Shown here: positions 42,684 to 53,520 of the stretch, one piece after another
Numbering within the stretch: the stretch's first letter is position 1
Layout of the letters: every line of letters begins with the position of its first letter
DNA from: Symbiodinium natans
Taxonomy: Eukaryota; Sar; Dinophyceae; Suessiales; Symbiodiniaceae
DNA: 62,000 bases
Direction of reading: 5' to 3'
Assembly: GCA_905221605.1 (NCBI GenBank)
Contig: CAJNDS010000094.1
Coordinates: 1 to 62,000 of the forward strand
The notes under the pieces: model-generated
Database searches by the model: none
What the model was told of the DNA's origin: nothing
The model's input: only the letters and a program-made list of their open reading frames with translations
Translations under genes and position numbers: made by a program

Positions 42684-43359
42684 ACCAAGACATGCTTACT
42701 TGCAAAGCTAAACAGCTGTACAAGACATATCTGAACCCGAACATCCCGGCAACAAATCTGGATGTGCTTGCCTCTCGTTCCCCAAGGTAGTGCTAACACA
42801 TCGTCAAGTCCCACCAATCTGTACTGTGTCTGAAATCAAGACGCAAGTCTTCGCCTCTATGTAGCTTGCTTGCTGCTGTTCTGCCAGACAACTCCACCGC
42901 CCCGTCTCAGAAATCGTAAGTCAACCCGTTGGCATCTGATCGATAACTCGGACAACGACTTTGTACGAAGCTGTCAGTTCCAAGGTGTCCCCGGCGGCCG
43001 AGGCGGCCGAGGCGGAGCCAGAACAAATGTTGACAAGTTAGGCACACTGTTTGCACATGTTAGCACTGTTTCACGTATCCAACACTCTGGCACAGAATTT
43101 TCGAGGCTCCCACCTCTGCAGCGCTGCTGTTTCTCGCGACTGGCACTGTCCCCTGCACATGTCAGAACAGGGACCTCTATATATACGGTCAAGATGACCA
43201 GAAGCTGCCTCCTTGGACTGTGAGCTCGTCGATCTCACTGGAGCTGCGGAAACAGAATCGGCAGTCTGCATCTGCAGCGTCTCCGCTTCGGATTCCTGGC
43301 TCGGGAGCTTCTTCATACTTCTTCGGAGAGAGCGGTTGAGATGGTTGAGTAGTAGCTAG

Positions 43360-43545
43360 CTATTATGTTTTGACGGCTTGGAAAACCCTGGATGCTCCAA
43401 GCAGACGACCGCATATGCATGGCAGAGCCGCCAGTTCCAGCACCGCAGCGGCTTCTTCTTGAGCTTCTGCTGCCAGACCCGTCTGAGCACGAGAAGCGGG
43501 GATTTCACAGCCATGCGACTGGAAACTGCAGCTTCGCACTTCCAC
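43360..43545 (-). CDS. coiled-coil exon
   Basis: The frame reads EVRSCSFQSHGCEIPASRAQ then TGLAAEAQEEAAAVLELAAL. It lies downstream of the other coiled-coil exons of this gene. Between 42.79 and 43.32 kb only a small GGCGGCCGA triplicate (42994-43016) is noted. Confidence 0.35.
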
Positions 43546-43693
43546 TCAGAACTCTGAACTCTCTCGCAGTGTTGGGAATCTTGCAGAGGCAACGGGGGAG
43601 TTCCGTGGGAGTTCCGTGGAAGAAAGCAATCCCAGCTTCAAGCAGACATGCAGTTGAAGCTTACTGAAGACGCTACTTGTAAAACGAAGGTAC

Positions 43694-43804
43694 CGAGGCG
43701 GCGTACAGCACGCAAGCTCAGCGCCTCCTCCGCAACAGCAGCTTCAGCTTTGGATGCTGCGGCACGCAGCTCTTCCTGCACTGATTTGAGGTTTTGTGGA
43801 GGAC
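43694..43804 (-). CDS. coiled-coil exon
   Basis: 111 nt between an ACACAG acceptor and a GTACCT donor, reading PPQNLKSVQEELRAAASKAE then AAVAEEALSLRAVRRLG. Confidence 0.5.
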
Positions 43805-43944
43805 CTGTGCTGTGTTCCAGGTGTACTGAGGCACGTGATGCTACAATATGCAATACTGCGAGATCCACAGAGGCAGCTCAAGAACGACGAGCACTTAATG
43901 GCTTGTTAATGAGATGAAGTGCATGATACATGCCCCGACCAAGG

Positions 43945-44360
43945 TCGAAAGAATTACAAAGCCTTGCACGCTCTCTGGCTAATGCTGCCTGCAGAAGCTC
44001 ACATTCGGTCTCGCACAGGGCCGCTCGCCTAGGCCGGCACGGCTACTGCGATGGGTGCGTGATGGGTACCGGAGATGAATCAACCGCAACTTGGCACCCT
44101 GTCATTCTCAAACGATCGCACGCAGGCGAAAACGACGGTCATACTCCCAAGTGCTTCGCGCTCTCCTGGAGTCGACGACCTCCTTCAATGTGATGCTCTG
44201 TGACATGTTCATTCAATGATCCATTGATCCAAAATGCACTCTGAACGCGTTCACCTTTTGAGGAATCCATGCGGTCCTGTTCAGAGCGCAGCTCTGCCTG
44301 TACACGCTGCATCTCTTCGTGCGCGAGCCTTGCTCTGCATATATGTGCTTGGGTGCCCAT
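43945..44360 (-). CDS. coiled-coil exons
   Basis: LAHEEMQRVQAELRSEQDRM then DSSKGERVQSA (about 44335-44240), and RRAALCETECELLQAALARE then RARLCNSF (about 44040-43950). The frames differ, so an intron separates them. Confidence 0.4.
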
Positions 44361-44670
44361 CGACTCATCCTAACACCGAACAGCAAGAGTGGATCCAGAA
44401 AAAACTTGCTGAGCACAGGACGAGACGTGGCCTGTAGCTGGCAAGGATATCAAAAAACTCTCTCGGTAGCTAGGTCGCGTCAAGTTGGGAAGTCACGGGC
44501 CATTCGGAGCTTCAACCATCCACATGTACTCAGTGTATTCACATTTCTTTTGAAGATTGCCCTAGGACGACGGCCATTTTCCGAAGAAGCACATCTGGCA
44601 ACTGCCTCGACTCATAAGATGGTTGCACAGCTGTGATTCTAGACAGCTTCTAGTTCTTGGGCAGCATGGC

Positions 44671-44955
44671 TCATGCTCGTACAACGCAGTGCCCTGCCGA
44701 GACAAGTCGCCTCCAAGTGAGGGTCGTGACTGGCAGCGACCTTGACTGACCCTCATGGCCAATTTGTGAAGTTCTGCATGATTCGGAGCGGAGTTGAAGG
44801 TACATCGGCTTCCCATTGTCTGCTGCACTGCGTTGCCACTGAACCCCCTGAATCTCTAACAGGAGCTTGCCTTCTCCGTCTCCGCTTCCTGCTTGCGCCT
44901 CGGCCCGCACAAGATGACTCGCACGCAGGCGTGCTGCGATCATCGGGCTTAGCAT
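44671..44955 (-). CDS. coiled-coil exon
   Basis: A 94-aa frame: MIAARLRASHLVRAEAQAGS then KLLLEIQGVQWQRSAADNGK. The 3' half may be intron. Confidence 0.4.
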   Translation of the reverse strand: MLSPMIAARLRASHLVRAEAQAGSGDGEGKLLLEIQGVQWQRSAADNGKPMYLQLRSESCRTSQIGHEGQSRSLPVTTLTWRRLVSAGHCVVRA

Positions 44956-45439
44956 GGCTTAGCGCAGCGCACATGTAAAGACTTCTGTTTTGAAGGGTAG
45001 TTTAAGGCTTTAGTGGGCTTTAGCTCCTTTCGGTTCGCGGCACATGGACATTCATTGACACAGAGCGCTTCCGCCATCGTATGATGCCGCATTGCAAAAG
45101 CACAACACTCACAACACACGTCCCCGTAACACATGGTAACACATGAACGAACCTGTCTTCAAGCACACCAACCAAAAAACATTCAAGATGGGGGTGGAAG
45201 GCGCGGTTGAGCTCGCGGCAACTGCTGGAGAACCATCCAGGCTTTGGCTTTCACAGACTTCGCCTCCTGCACTCTCCGGCCTGGAGAAGGGATCTTTCTT
45301 TGAGGGGAGAAGGGATCTCTCTCTTTCTCTCTGAGATGGCTTTGCAATATGTCTCAGCATGCACATCCATCCTGCATAATTGATGCAATTACCCACTTTG
45401 CAAAAGCATCCTTGCCTAGGTCCGAAGACTGAAACTCAG

Positions 45440-45612
45440 CTTCAGCACCCTCTGCCTGCAAGATTCGAGACTCTCCACACTGATTGCGCACGCGACATCA
45501 CGCGGCGCACATGCGGCACACAGTCGGTGAGCCTTTGCAACTGCAAGCTCGTCACTGAGAGCTTGAAGACGGTCTGCATCTGCAGCTAGCGAAGTTGCGG
45601 CAGCACCTTGCT
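45440..45612 (-). CDS. coiled-coil exon
   Basis: GAAATSLAADADRLQALSDE then LAVAKAHRLCAACAPR. The block LQALSDEL recurs in the exon at 45.88 kb as LNALSDEL, suggesting internally repeated coil units. Downstream, a weaker coil (EAKSVKAKAWMVLQQLP) lies at about 45230-45270. Confidence 0.45.
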
Positions 45613-45734
45613 CATGCTTTGGAATGTGGCATCAGAACTGTGGGTCTGCAGAGTTTGCACTGTGCACCTGTAAGGGAAAGCGAAGCACGCGGTTGGCGAG
45701 TCGCAAGATCTGTCCCCACGTGAAGGTGCTGATG

Positions 45735-45907
45735 AGAGACAATCGCTCTGATTCAGCTCGGACAAGGAGGCCTGCTAGGCCTTGCGCAGCTGCTGTTGCT
45801 TCATCGCCTGAAGTTGCTCTTCCACGACATCTGTGATACATGAATGACATGTAGAATGACATGCATCGCAGTCTCAGCTCATCGCTGAGAGCATTCAGCT
45901 TCTGCAT
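45735..45907 (-). CDS. coiled-coil exon(s)
   Basis: TAMQKLNALSDELRLR then, in the same frame, GDEATAAAQGLAGLLVRAES and ERLSLIST. Between them lies a 30-nt GTCATT...CACAG segment holding a 12-bp tandem duplication (45842-45865), which could be a tiny intron or retained codons. Confidence 0.45.
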
Positions 45908-45997
45908 GGCGGTCCTTGATCTTCATAGGGAATTGTCGGGCATGTCTCGGGTATGGCACAGCAATTGCTGAGGATTCTATATATATGCTATGCTGGC

Positions 45998-46130
45998 CAG
46001 GGCACGAGACAGCCACGCCAGCAGCCACAGCTTCGTCCACAGTCCGCTCTGCAGCGAGGCGGCGGTCCTCCGAGGCTCGCCAACACGATTGAACTTCCAT
46101 GGCCGTCCGCTCTCTGTGTCCTCGAGCATC
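45998..46130 (-). CDS. coiled-coil exon
   Basis: RTAMEVQSCWRASEDRRLAA then ERTVDEAVAAGVAVS, ending at a GTGCCC donor. Splicing (about 91 nt) to ACC GCC ATG CAG restores TAMQKL in frame. The RTAM start recurs in the next exon. Confidence 0.5.
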
Positions 46131-46550
46131 GCACTAACCTCCGGCATCTGCTGCCCGATGGCCGAGCGTTGGGCCACTGCATCAGCCTTGGGGGCTGGAG
46201 AGGGCTGGAGAGAGCTCTGGGGGGGGGGGGGAAGGCTGCTTGCGTTCTCTTGTTTTGAAATGTTCGGTGTTGTTGTGCTTTGTGTGGCTGACAACTTGTC
46301 GAGGCGTCGAAAGCTCCAAAGGTTGCAAGTTACAGCATTCCAAGGTGTATCACGTTTCCTGTCTAGAGTTCCTTTCCCTCTGGATGCTTGATCTTTCCAC
46401 CCCAATTTTGGCGAAAGGGCCGACAGCTTGCTCTCCCGGCATTGGAGTTGGGATGCGCTGGGTGCTGTCGCCGACAGGCCTTGTGGACCTTTGGCAGCTG
46501 TTTGCGGTCTTCGTCTCTGTTCTATCCACCTTTCCTCGTATGAGGGTCGA

Positions 46551-46577
46551 AATTCGTGCCGGCGAAGACCCTAAACA
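46551..46577 (+). repeat. 26-bp dispersed motif, copy 3
   Basis: AATTCGTGCCGGCGAAGACC followed by CTAAACA. In the plus frame it reads RAGEDPKQ. A G run lies nearby at 46219-46231. The 46.2-46.9 kb stretch has long competing ORFs on both strands but no exon I can support. Confidence 0.7.
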
Positions 46578-47079
46578 GGATGAACACGATCCAAACCCAC
46601 GGCCCCCCAGCCTCCCGAGCCGCTTCCACCCGTTCAAACCCACGTCGACGTCAACCCTCGGAGGCCCCCCGTGCCGCCAGGTCCCGAAGCTCCACCCAGG
46701 CGCGCTCCAGGAAAGGATCCCAACCAGGCCTGTTTGGGGAGAACGTTGGGTCTCCATGTCGAGCTCCGTTTGCCTGTTGCACTGCTGCATCCTGGATGGG
46801 ATGCGCTGATTTTTAATTTGTCCGACCTCCCACAAGCTGCACATTGGGTTGTGTACAGCATCGTGAGCTTTCGAATAGCTGCACATGTGGTATGTCTCCA
46901 ACTACTCACAAATCGGAAGGCGAGCAACCAACAAATGCAAATTGTGTGCATACATGCATACACACATACCATACATGTCCCACGAAACGCACCTCCCACC
47001 TCCCACTGCATTTCTCTCTGAGCGGAGCACGCTGCCTTGCTCGGCACGCGCCAAGGACTGGCGCTTTCGCTCGATCCTT

Positions 47080-47200
47080 ACCCGAATTCAATTCTGTTTT
47101 CAGCACATCCGTGGAATGCAGCTGTTGGGCATCGAGCTCTAGTCGCAGACTGTCTAGATCTTCGGAGGTCATTGCCTGCATGCGAGGAAGATGCGAGACA
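47080..47200 (-). CDS. coiled-coil exon
   Basis: AMTSEDLDSLRLELDAQQLH then STDVLKTELNSGKDRAKA, part of frame 46906-47265. Confidence 0.45.
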
Positions 47201-47265
47201 TGCATACCCCACAGACCGCCCACGCACTGCCTCTGCAGGAAGGGAGAACTCAAGATGAGATGCAT

Positions 47266-48784
47266 TTGGACATCGAATGTGATGCTCGTTTCAGTATGTT
47301 AAAGTGCGAACAGTCACACGCATCAACGTGATTGGGAAAAACCGGCGCGCTTTGACCCCCCCAGTGGCGAAGGGCGTGGCTTTTGTAGCCCTCTCTACGC
47401 CCAAACCCTTGTCCCCGCAAACCCGACCAGCCTCCTTCGATCCCCACCCCGCTGCCCCCCCCCAGCCCCCATGACCGGCCCAAACCCGACTCGGCCATTC
47501 GACGGCCGAGCTTCCTTCAGCTACGCCTGCTGCCTGCTGCCTGTCTGCTTGCCCTGCTGCTATCTGCCACTCAGTTGTCGTTTTTTTCTGGTGACCCGGG
47601 GCTACCCAACATCTCCTCTCGAATTCTCCAGGTCACCTATCTGCATCGCCTTTCAGGGTGGAGAGCTCCCTGCTTAAGGATTAGGTTCTCCTAATTTCTG
47701 CCGCTTCAAGCCGAAGTTTGCCACCTCACATGCCTTTCAAGGTGGCACACCAACATCTCAAATTCAGGTTTTGACGGCCCTCAACCTTTCGAACCCTAAA
47801 CCCCAATCGTAGAGTGAACTAGGTGCTGAGGGTACATGATGGATGGCTCTGGGCGGTACTTTCGTTCTTTCTGGAGGGAGCGCTTACAGGTACCCACCAC
47901 CACTTGCCTGAACTAAGCGCCGCCCCCCCCCCCCCTCGCGAGAGCCCCACCCACCTCCTCTGCTCCCAAAGTACTTTCTTGCCTACCATGACTGTGTGAG
48001 GCAAGGAGGAGAAGGGGGGGAGGGGGTGGGGGGTCTGGGGGTTTACCCCAGCCAGTGATCAGAAGAAAACTTTCTGCAAGAGGCCCTTGTAAAAGCCCAA
48101 ACAACGCGAACAAACCCAGAACAAGCTTTCTGGGCACCTAGCTTTGACTATACATGCGCGGGACACAACCGACATCAACATCTGTGAGCGGATAACCATT
48201 GTGTGATTGTGCTTTGTCATTGAAGAAGGGAATTTACAAGAACTGGCTTCACTCTCAGACTTACTCTTCTGGGCCCTGTTCGTACAGAAGCTATAAAAAC
48301 TCATCAAGATGAACGTGAACAAGGTGTCTTTTGGGAGTGCTAGGGTTTAGGGTTCCTAATTCACTCGGTGTCGTCCTTCTTTCAGTAGCAAGAGCTCATT
48401 GGAAGAACAATTTGTATCTTGTTCACCAGTTCATCTGTATTCTAGCATGTGTTCCAGCTGAACCACTTCTCAGTTTATACCAGCAATTGCAGGTGCGAAG
48501 CGCATGCACCCAACAAACGCACATAATGCATAAGCAGGTGGTTCCTCTTTTCTTTAAGTTTAAATCTGCTGCATCCTGAAGGTGACGAAGAACGGTAATT
48601 TAAAAATGCTTGCACTATATTGAACTCGAACGATTATTCTACGCCTCCTCTACTTGGAAATGTTAGAGACACCACTGCCCGTCCAAAAAACACTTTCCAC
48701 GTATTCAACTATCGGCATTGGGGAACGAAACAAGTGGCAAGCTCGCAAGATCCTGACTCTCAATGTCAACTATCACTTCTATAC
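47266..48784. other. no convincing gene
   Basis: A C-rich stretch (47360-47475), a poly-C run (47923-47934) and a telomere-like TAGGGTTTAGGG at 48340-48352. No exon with clear borders. Confidence 0.4.
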
Positions 48785-49063
48785 TCAAGAATTGGCCATC
48801 GCTGCGGAATGCCAACAGAGAAATGCAACAGTAAGACTATAACAAATCTTGGCCTTCCCTAGCCTACCGGAGGATTTTTCAGGGTAGTGCTTCCTTGGCA
48901 GCTTTAATGAAGAATGGGCCCAGATGAGGCGTTCTGCAGACTTGCATGGCACTCGAGGCCGAAACAGCTGATTGGCAGTCCAGCAACGGCCCGTCGCCTT
49001 CAGCTCGTTGGTGCAGCTGTCGAGCTCGGACTCTGCTTGTTGCAAGATTCCCTGGCATGACAA
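48785..49063 (-). CDS. coiled-coil exon
   Basis: GILQQAESELDSCTNELKAT then GRCWTANQLF at the 5' end. The 3' part is less coding-like. Confidence 0.4.
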   Translation of the reverse strand: MSCQGILQQAESELDSCTNELKATGRCWTANQLFRPRVPCKSAERLIWAHSSLKLPRKHYPEKSSGRLGKAKICYSLTVAFLCWHSAAMANS

Positions 49064-49104
49064 CCCCCGCTCAGGTACGTCTGCCTAATAGTTGCAGGCA
49101 CCTC

Positions 49105-49300
49105 TGTTGTGGCAAAGCTTTCCTCGCAACCCGAAAGGTCAAGGTCCCTCTGGGAGAGCAGATCCTGCAAAGCCGCTGCAAACTTGTGTTGCGCGGCATG
49201 AGAATCCGGGGTACACGTCAGTCGACTGTCAGCAGCGTTTCAGCTCGTGTCCTGCGCTTCCTCCAGCTCTTGTCGCAGGCTTGCAGCACAGGCCTGCAAA
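49105..49300 (-). CDS. coiled-coil exons
   Basis: ACAASLRQELEEAQDTS, an in-frame TGA, then HAAQHKFAAALQDLLSQRDL and GCEESFATTE in the same frame. A GC...AG segment of about 69 nt spanning the stop would keep phase if spliced. Confidence 0.4.
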
Positions 49301-49345
49301 AACAGTCACCGCCGGTAGTAGTTCCCAGTAGTAGTATGCCGTAGA

Positions 49346-49510
49346 TTGCATATACATATATATATATATTTATATTTATTTATTTATTTATCTATTTATT
49401 TATATTTATATCTATATTTATATCTATATGTATATTTATATATGATATTTATATATTTATGTTTATATACTATATACATATATATATATATATTTTTCTA
49501 TATTTATGTG
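49346..49510. repeat. TATATTTA low-complexity tract
   Basis: About 165 bp of TATATATA, TATTTATTTA and TCTATATTTA words. The plus ORF through it (84 aa, Tyr/Leu/Ile) is an artefact. Confidence 0.9.
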
Positions 49511-49639
49511 TTTACTCATCTATCTATACTTATTGCAATAATTTGCCATATGAGACTGCTATGTTATGTTGCACTTACTATGTTCTGCTATACCATGTAA
49601 TGTTGTAGCATACGATGCTACATATATCATAAGGCTACG

Positions 49640-49815
49640 TATTGCAGCACGTAGCAGTCCCTGCAACGACAGAGCCTCCTCCACTGCAAAGTTGCGCCTG
49701 GAATCGGCCAGCTTTGTCCGATCACCTTGGATCATCTTTGCGGATCACTCTGCAGGGCATGTGGCGGCTAAGACTGCTCTCTCAACTTCAGCTTCTGAAC
49801 TAAGGTTCTCGCAGT
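49640..49815 (-). CDS. coiled-coil exon
   Basis: ENLSSEAEVERAVLAA, then DRTKLADSRRNFAVEEALSL and QGLLRAAI. The word EEALSL also occurs in the exon at 43.7 kb. Confidence 0.4.
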
Positions 49816-50232
49816 GAACCTTTTCCTGCAACCTTGGTTTTTGCAGAGGTGTTGCATACACGAGGCAAAGCAATACAAGAACTTCAGCAGTGGGACTGGG
49901 CCAGCATGCCTAGAGCAGCCCTCAGAGCCTGATCAACGAGCAAAAGACCCAAGGCCCCGTAGGAGGATGAAAGTTAAAAGGCCCGTAGAAAACAGATGCG
50001 TGCATTTGCTTAGCCTTGTCCCGACTGAGGCAACTTGCAGTAGTTGCTTCTAGAGATGAAACATCTGCAACACACGCGTTCCATTGTCTGTGCATATACC
50101 GTGTAAAACACACTCCCTCGTAGGTGCGCATAGCCATGCTTGTGAATGCTTGGCTGCGATTGTCTTAAAACATCTTCCGTACATTTACTTTAGAGCTGAT
50201 TTCGGATGTGCTGGTAGTTCTCTAGGGTGAAG

Positions 50233-50760
50233 TCATGCATGTGACTCACACATGTGCAGTCGTCCAAAGATCTCACACTTCCAATGGGCATCAGGCCGTG
50301 TCAGCTTTGCCATCATGGCAGTGCGCTTCCAGCTCCTGGTGAGCTCAGACTCAGAAAATGTGGAACGGGCTGTGGAACAAGAAAACATGAATGCCGACGA
50401 CTGAGGAACAAACGACGTCTCAACTTTGGAGGACGAGTGTTGTGCTTGGTCCAACTCGGCCTGGCCAGCGTCACTTGTCTCGGCAATCTGTCACTGCTGT
50501 CTCTGACTGTGTCCGCGACTGTAGTTGCACTTGAAGCCCTATCTCTAGACTGCCTCCGCATGCTAGGCTGCATGTGTGCTAATCATCCGAGCTGGGTTGT
50601 CTGACTGTGTGCGTGCCTTACGTCGAACAGTTTCCAAGCAACCAACCCTCGTAGTCTTGATAGTTAAGCAGCACACAAGAAATTTCCAGCCGTTGTTCAG
50701 GTAGAGAGGTGGATGAGGTGGGAAACAGCATCGTGTCAGATGTGTTTGCAACCCTCTAAA
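50233..50760 (-). CDS. coding-like exons, unknown
   Basis: LQTHLTRCCFPPHPPLYLNN then GWKFLVCCLTIKTTRVGCLE (about 50740-50620), and later DAGQAELDQAQHSSSKVETS then TFSESELTRSWKRTAMMAKL (about 50480-50290). The first looks globular, the second helical. Borders unresolved. Confidence 0.3.
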
Positions 50761-51030
50761 GGACATCCAACTATTCGGCAGCTGCTGTGGAGTCGCCGGA
50801 GTCGTTGTCATGAGTGGTAGGGGTAGTGGTAGCATGCGGTGGAGGTTTGGCCGGCGACACGATGGCTTGACATTGCTGCCTGTGGCGTTTAACGTACCCC
50901 GAGGACGCACACAGAAGCATACAAGTGCTTGGCAGTGCTTGGCAGTGCTTGACACATGCCGGTGCTTGCAAGCAACTTGGACAAACTGCTTAACTGCTTT
51001 TGCAGATGGGCATGTAGCAGACCCCATGAC

Positions 51031-51486
51031 TCAGAAACAAAGGTCGCGTGAAGGCGAGAGCAAACTGTACATTGGCTGGAAGTGCAGTGCTGCAGCATCC
51101 GAGTCGCGTTCCGAAACCGACTCCGAGGGTCCAGGCTCCTTCACTGTGAGGGAGACTTCTGTAGTGGTGGTGTCGGGGGAGCGCGCCTTTGGCTTGCCCC
51201 AAGCGGTGGACCCCTGCACTTGCCGCACTTTTGGAAGTGTGGGGCAATCGGGGTCCAGTGGCGGTTGATTGTAGCCACCAAGTGAGGCATGAGGCGTGAG
51301 GTGGGGAAAACAAACTATTGATTTTCCAAGCCTGTCTTGGCCTTTCTTTGGACTAGGAGCCTTCGAGCCTGAAACCCAATGCACCTTCCAGCAGCCAGCA
51401 GCGGAGTATCCCGAATGCCACGTCTCCAGTTGCGTGACGAATTGTGCAACAGCCATTTGCGAAAGACAGACTTTATATGAACTCAC
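51031..51486 (-). CDS. hypothetical protein segment
   Basis: A 151-aa open frame with protein-like composition along its length: KVCLSQMAVAQFVTQLETWH, GSKAPSPKKGQDRLGKSIVC, LGGYNQPPLDPDCPTLPKVR, then a Ser/Thr/Glu-rich end. No family is recognised. It may be more than one exon. Confidence 0.4.
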   Translation of the reverse strand: MSSYKVCLSQMAVAQFVTQLETWHSGYSAAGCWKVHWVSGSKAPSPKKGQDRLGKSIVCFPHLTPHASLGGYNQPPLDPDCPTLPKVRQVQGSTAWGKPKARSPDTTTTEVSLTVKEPGPSESVSERDSDAAALHFQPMYSLLSPSRDLCF

Positions 51487-52261
51487 ACAACCTGCTGACG
51501 TCCGAAGCAGCCGGCTCTCCTGATGCGTTTGGCTTGATCCCTATGGTTGTGTTGACGTTTCATGAAGTCCCGTCATGAGCCATCAGATCAGACGCGGTCA
51601 AGCCTTCAGATCGATGTGATTCATCTGAAGACTGCGGTACCGCCGTCTCTCCTGAGCGTTCTCGCACATGTGCACCATCCTACGCAACGGCAAAGGCATG
51701 AGATGGCACACCGGCCTCTTCAATTTCATCACCGAGGCCCTTCAGGGCCTGTCCGTTCCAAACTCCACACACGAAGCATGTGAAGACGCTCACTGGGCGC
51801 CTCTTGATGATTGAGAGCCGCGGTGCTTTCATGCTTCATTTCCTCACTGCCATCCCCAACCCCCATCTTCGCAAGCAATACTTCCCAAACATGGTAACAA
51901 GTCAGCTAGCGGCCAGAAGTCGCAGACATGCACCACAGTGAAACTTTGCTTGCTGAATCCGCCCTCTCTCCCACCTCCTTGAGGCTTTGAAGATCACGCG
52001 AGAGTGAGCGGTGCTCGGTCTCTTTCTCATCAAGCTCCTAGGGCACCGAGACTGCGTGGGACCCCACGAACCTCTACATATGACGCTTTAAACCTTGTAG
52101 CTTCAGACGCCTGGACACCTAGGCCTCGCACATGGAGGAGGTCCACACATCGGTCCGCTTCGCTGCAAAGCTGGGCCTCACACATCCATGGCAGTCTAAC
52201 AGAGTGCCCGGCACTGAAAAACACGTGCCGAGCAGTTGCGGGGGCCTTGGCATCCGCGACT
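51487..52261. other. no convincing gene
   Basis: Short ORFs on both strands. The minus frame 52030-52272 is coding only at its upstream end. Confidence 0.4.
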
Positions 52262-52427
52262 TTCGTGGCCATAGCAGTTTGTGCCTGGGAGAAGAGATAT
52301 CAAGACTCCCTGCTTCCCTTCGCCGAGTTCCATCGGGTGCCCTTCAGAGTCTCCGCCTTGTGAGCTTCCATGGCTTTGGTCGAATATCGCTCCAGCTCTC
52401 GGTGCAGCTCCCGCGCCTGGCGTGTTA
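52215..52427 (-). CDS. coiled-coil exons
   Basis: TRQARELHRELERYSTKAME then AHKAETLKGTRWNSAKG (52427-52305), then a TGA-containing gap of about 24 nt ending CTCCCAG, then in the same frame AQTAMATKVADAKAPATARH. The QTAM start echoes RTAM in the exons near 46 kb. A GA donor would be needed for the shortest intron. Confidence 0.5.
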
Positions 52428-52436
52428 AATGGAGTG

Positions 52437-52568
52437 ACTATTCAGTATTAAGTATCGAGTATTAAGTATTAAGTACTAAGCATTAAGTATCGAGTATTAA
52501 GTATCGAGTATTAAGTATTAAGTACTAAGCATTAAGTATTAAGTATAAAAGCACTAAAAGCATTAAGT
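52437..52568. repeat. minisatellite of ATTAAGTA units
   Basis: Irregular 9-11 bp units (GTATTAAGTA, GTATCGAGTA, AGCATTAAGT) in tandem over 130 bp, with a higher-order ~55-bp repeat. It lies directly upstream of a coiled-coil exon on the minus strand. Confidence 0.9.
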
Positions 52569-53169
52569 GCAGGGTGAGATTCGTGCAGCACCGCAGCAGC
52601 CCAAGGCCTCCGCCTTCAAGGGCTCAATGATGTGGGGATCATTGCCGGCAATCCTGGTGCTACACTTTCAGCGGCACAGGCAGTACGAGAATAGCGCGAG
52701 GACATACGAGGATGTACGAAGCAGAGTCTGCACGTGTCTGCAAGCAAGCTGCTGCACATCGCTGAAGCGACGCTGATCAGCTACTTGGCTCAAACGTCGA
52801 ACTAGCTCCTCAAAACAGGCAGAGACCAGATGAGACAAGGTTCAGCAGATCAGCGACGATGAGATGATCACGACTAAGGAATGCACGAAGGGGTTCTGGT
52901 CGGTCTCAATCCGCTTCTGCTTCTTCTCTGGTACGCCTCGCAAGTTCTCACCCCTCTGATGCACTAGCATAGGCTCGACCATGTTCTAGATGACAAGACT
53001 TTTGCCAGGGCAATCCGAGGCTGACGAAACCCACTTTATCTTTCAATCGCCCACCTTGAGATGTCGCTTCCATAAGCTGCCTTATTCCCCGAGTGCTACA
53101 GTACGGACTCCTCTGCTTCTCTCCCACAGCTCATGTGCAAAGAAGGAATCATCGGGGATCGTTTCGGCG

Positions 53170-53520
53170 GCTGCCGGCTCCACTGTGTGTGGGCGTGCGC
53201 AGAACGACCAGAAATGTCCCGCTGAATCTACTGGCAAGCTGCTGGATGGTCTGCGCCAGGTCGGCCTAGAACTCACAGGGTCTGCACAGATGTGATCTTT
53301 TTTTTCTTCTATTGACCGCCACCTGCTGTGACTGGTCCAGGGACACGATAACTTGGATGGCCTCCTCCTTGGCGGCTGCCTTCGCAAACTAAACATAGTC
53401 CAACAACCAGACTTTTGCAGTCTTCATGCTGCATCACACATTGCAGTTCAGATCTGTCAACGGTGAGAGCCTCCACTGCAACTACGAGGATGGCCGCTAC
53501 AATGTTGCGGGCCTGCAATT
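53170..53520 (-). CDS. helical exons
   Basis: ARNIVAAILVVAVEALTVDR then SELQCVMQHED (about 53515-53415, after a TTGCAG), FAKAAAKEEAIQVIVSLDQS (about 53392-53320), and ADLAQTIQQLA (about 53268-53235). Three short exons in different frames, consistent with the coiled-coil gene continuing upstream. Confidence 0.4.
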
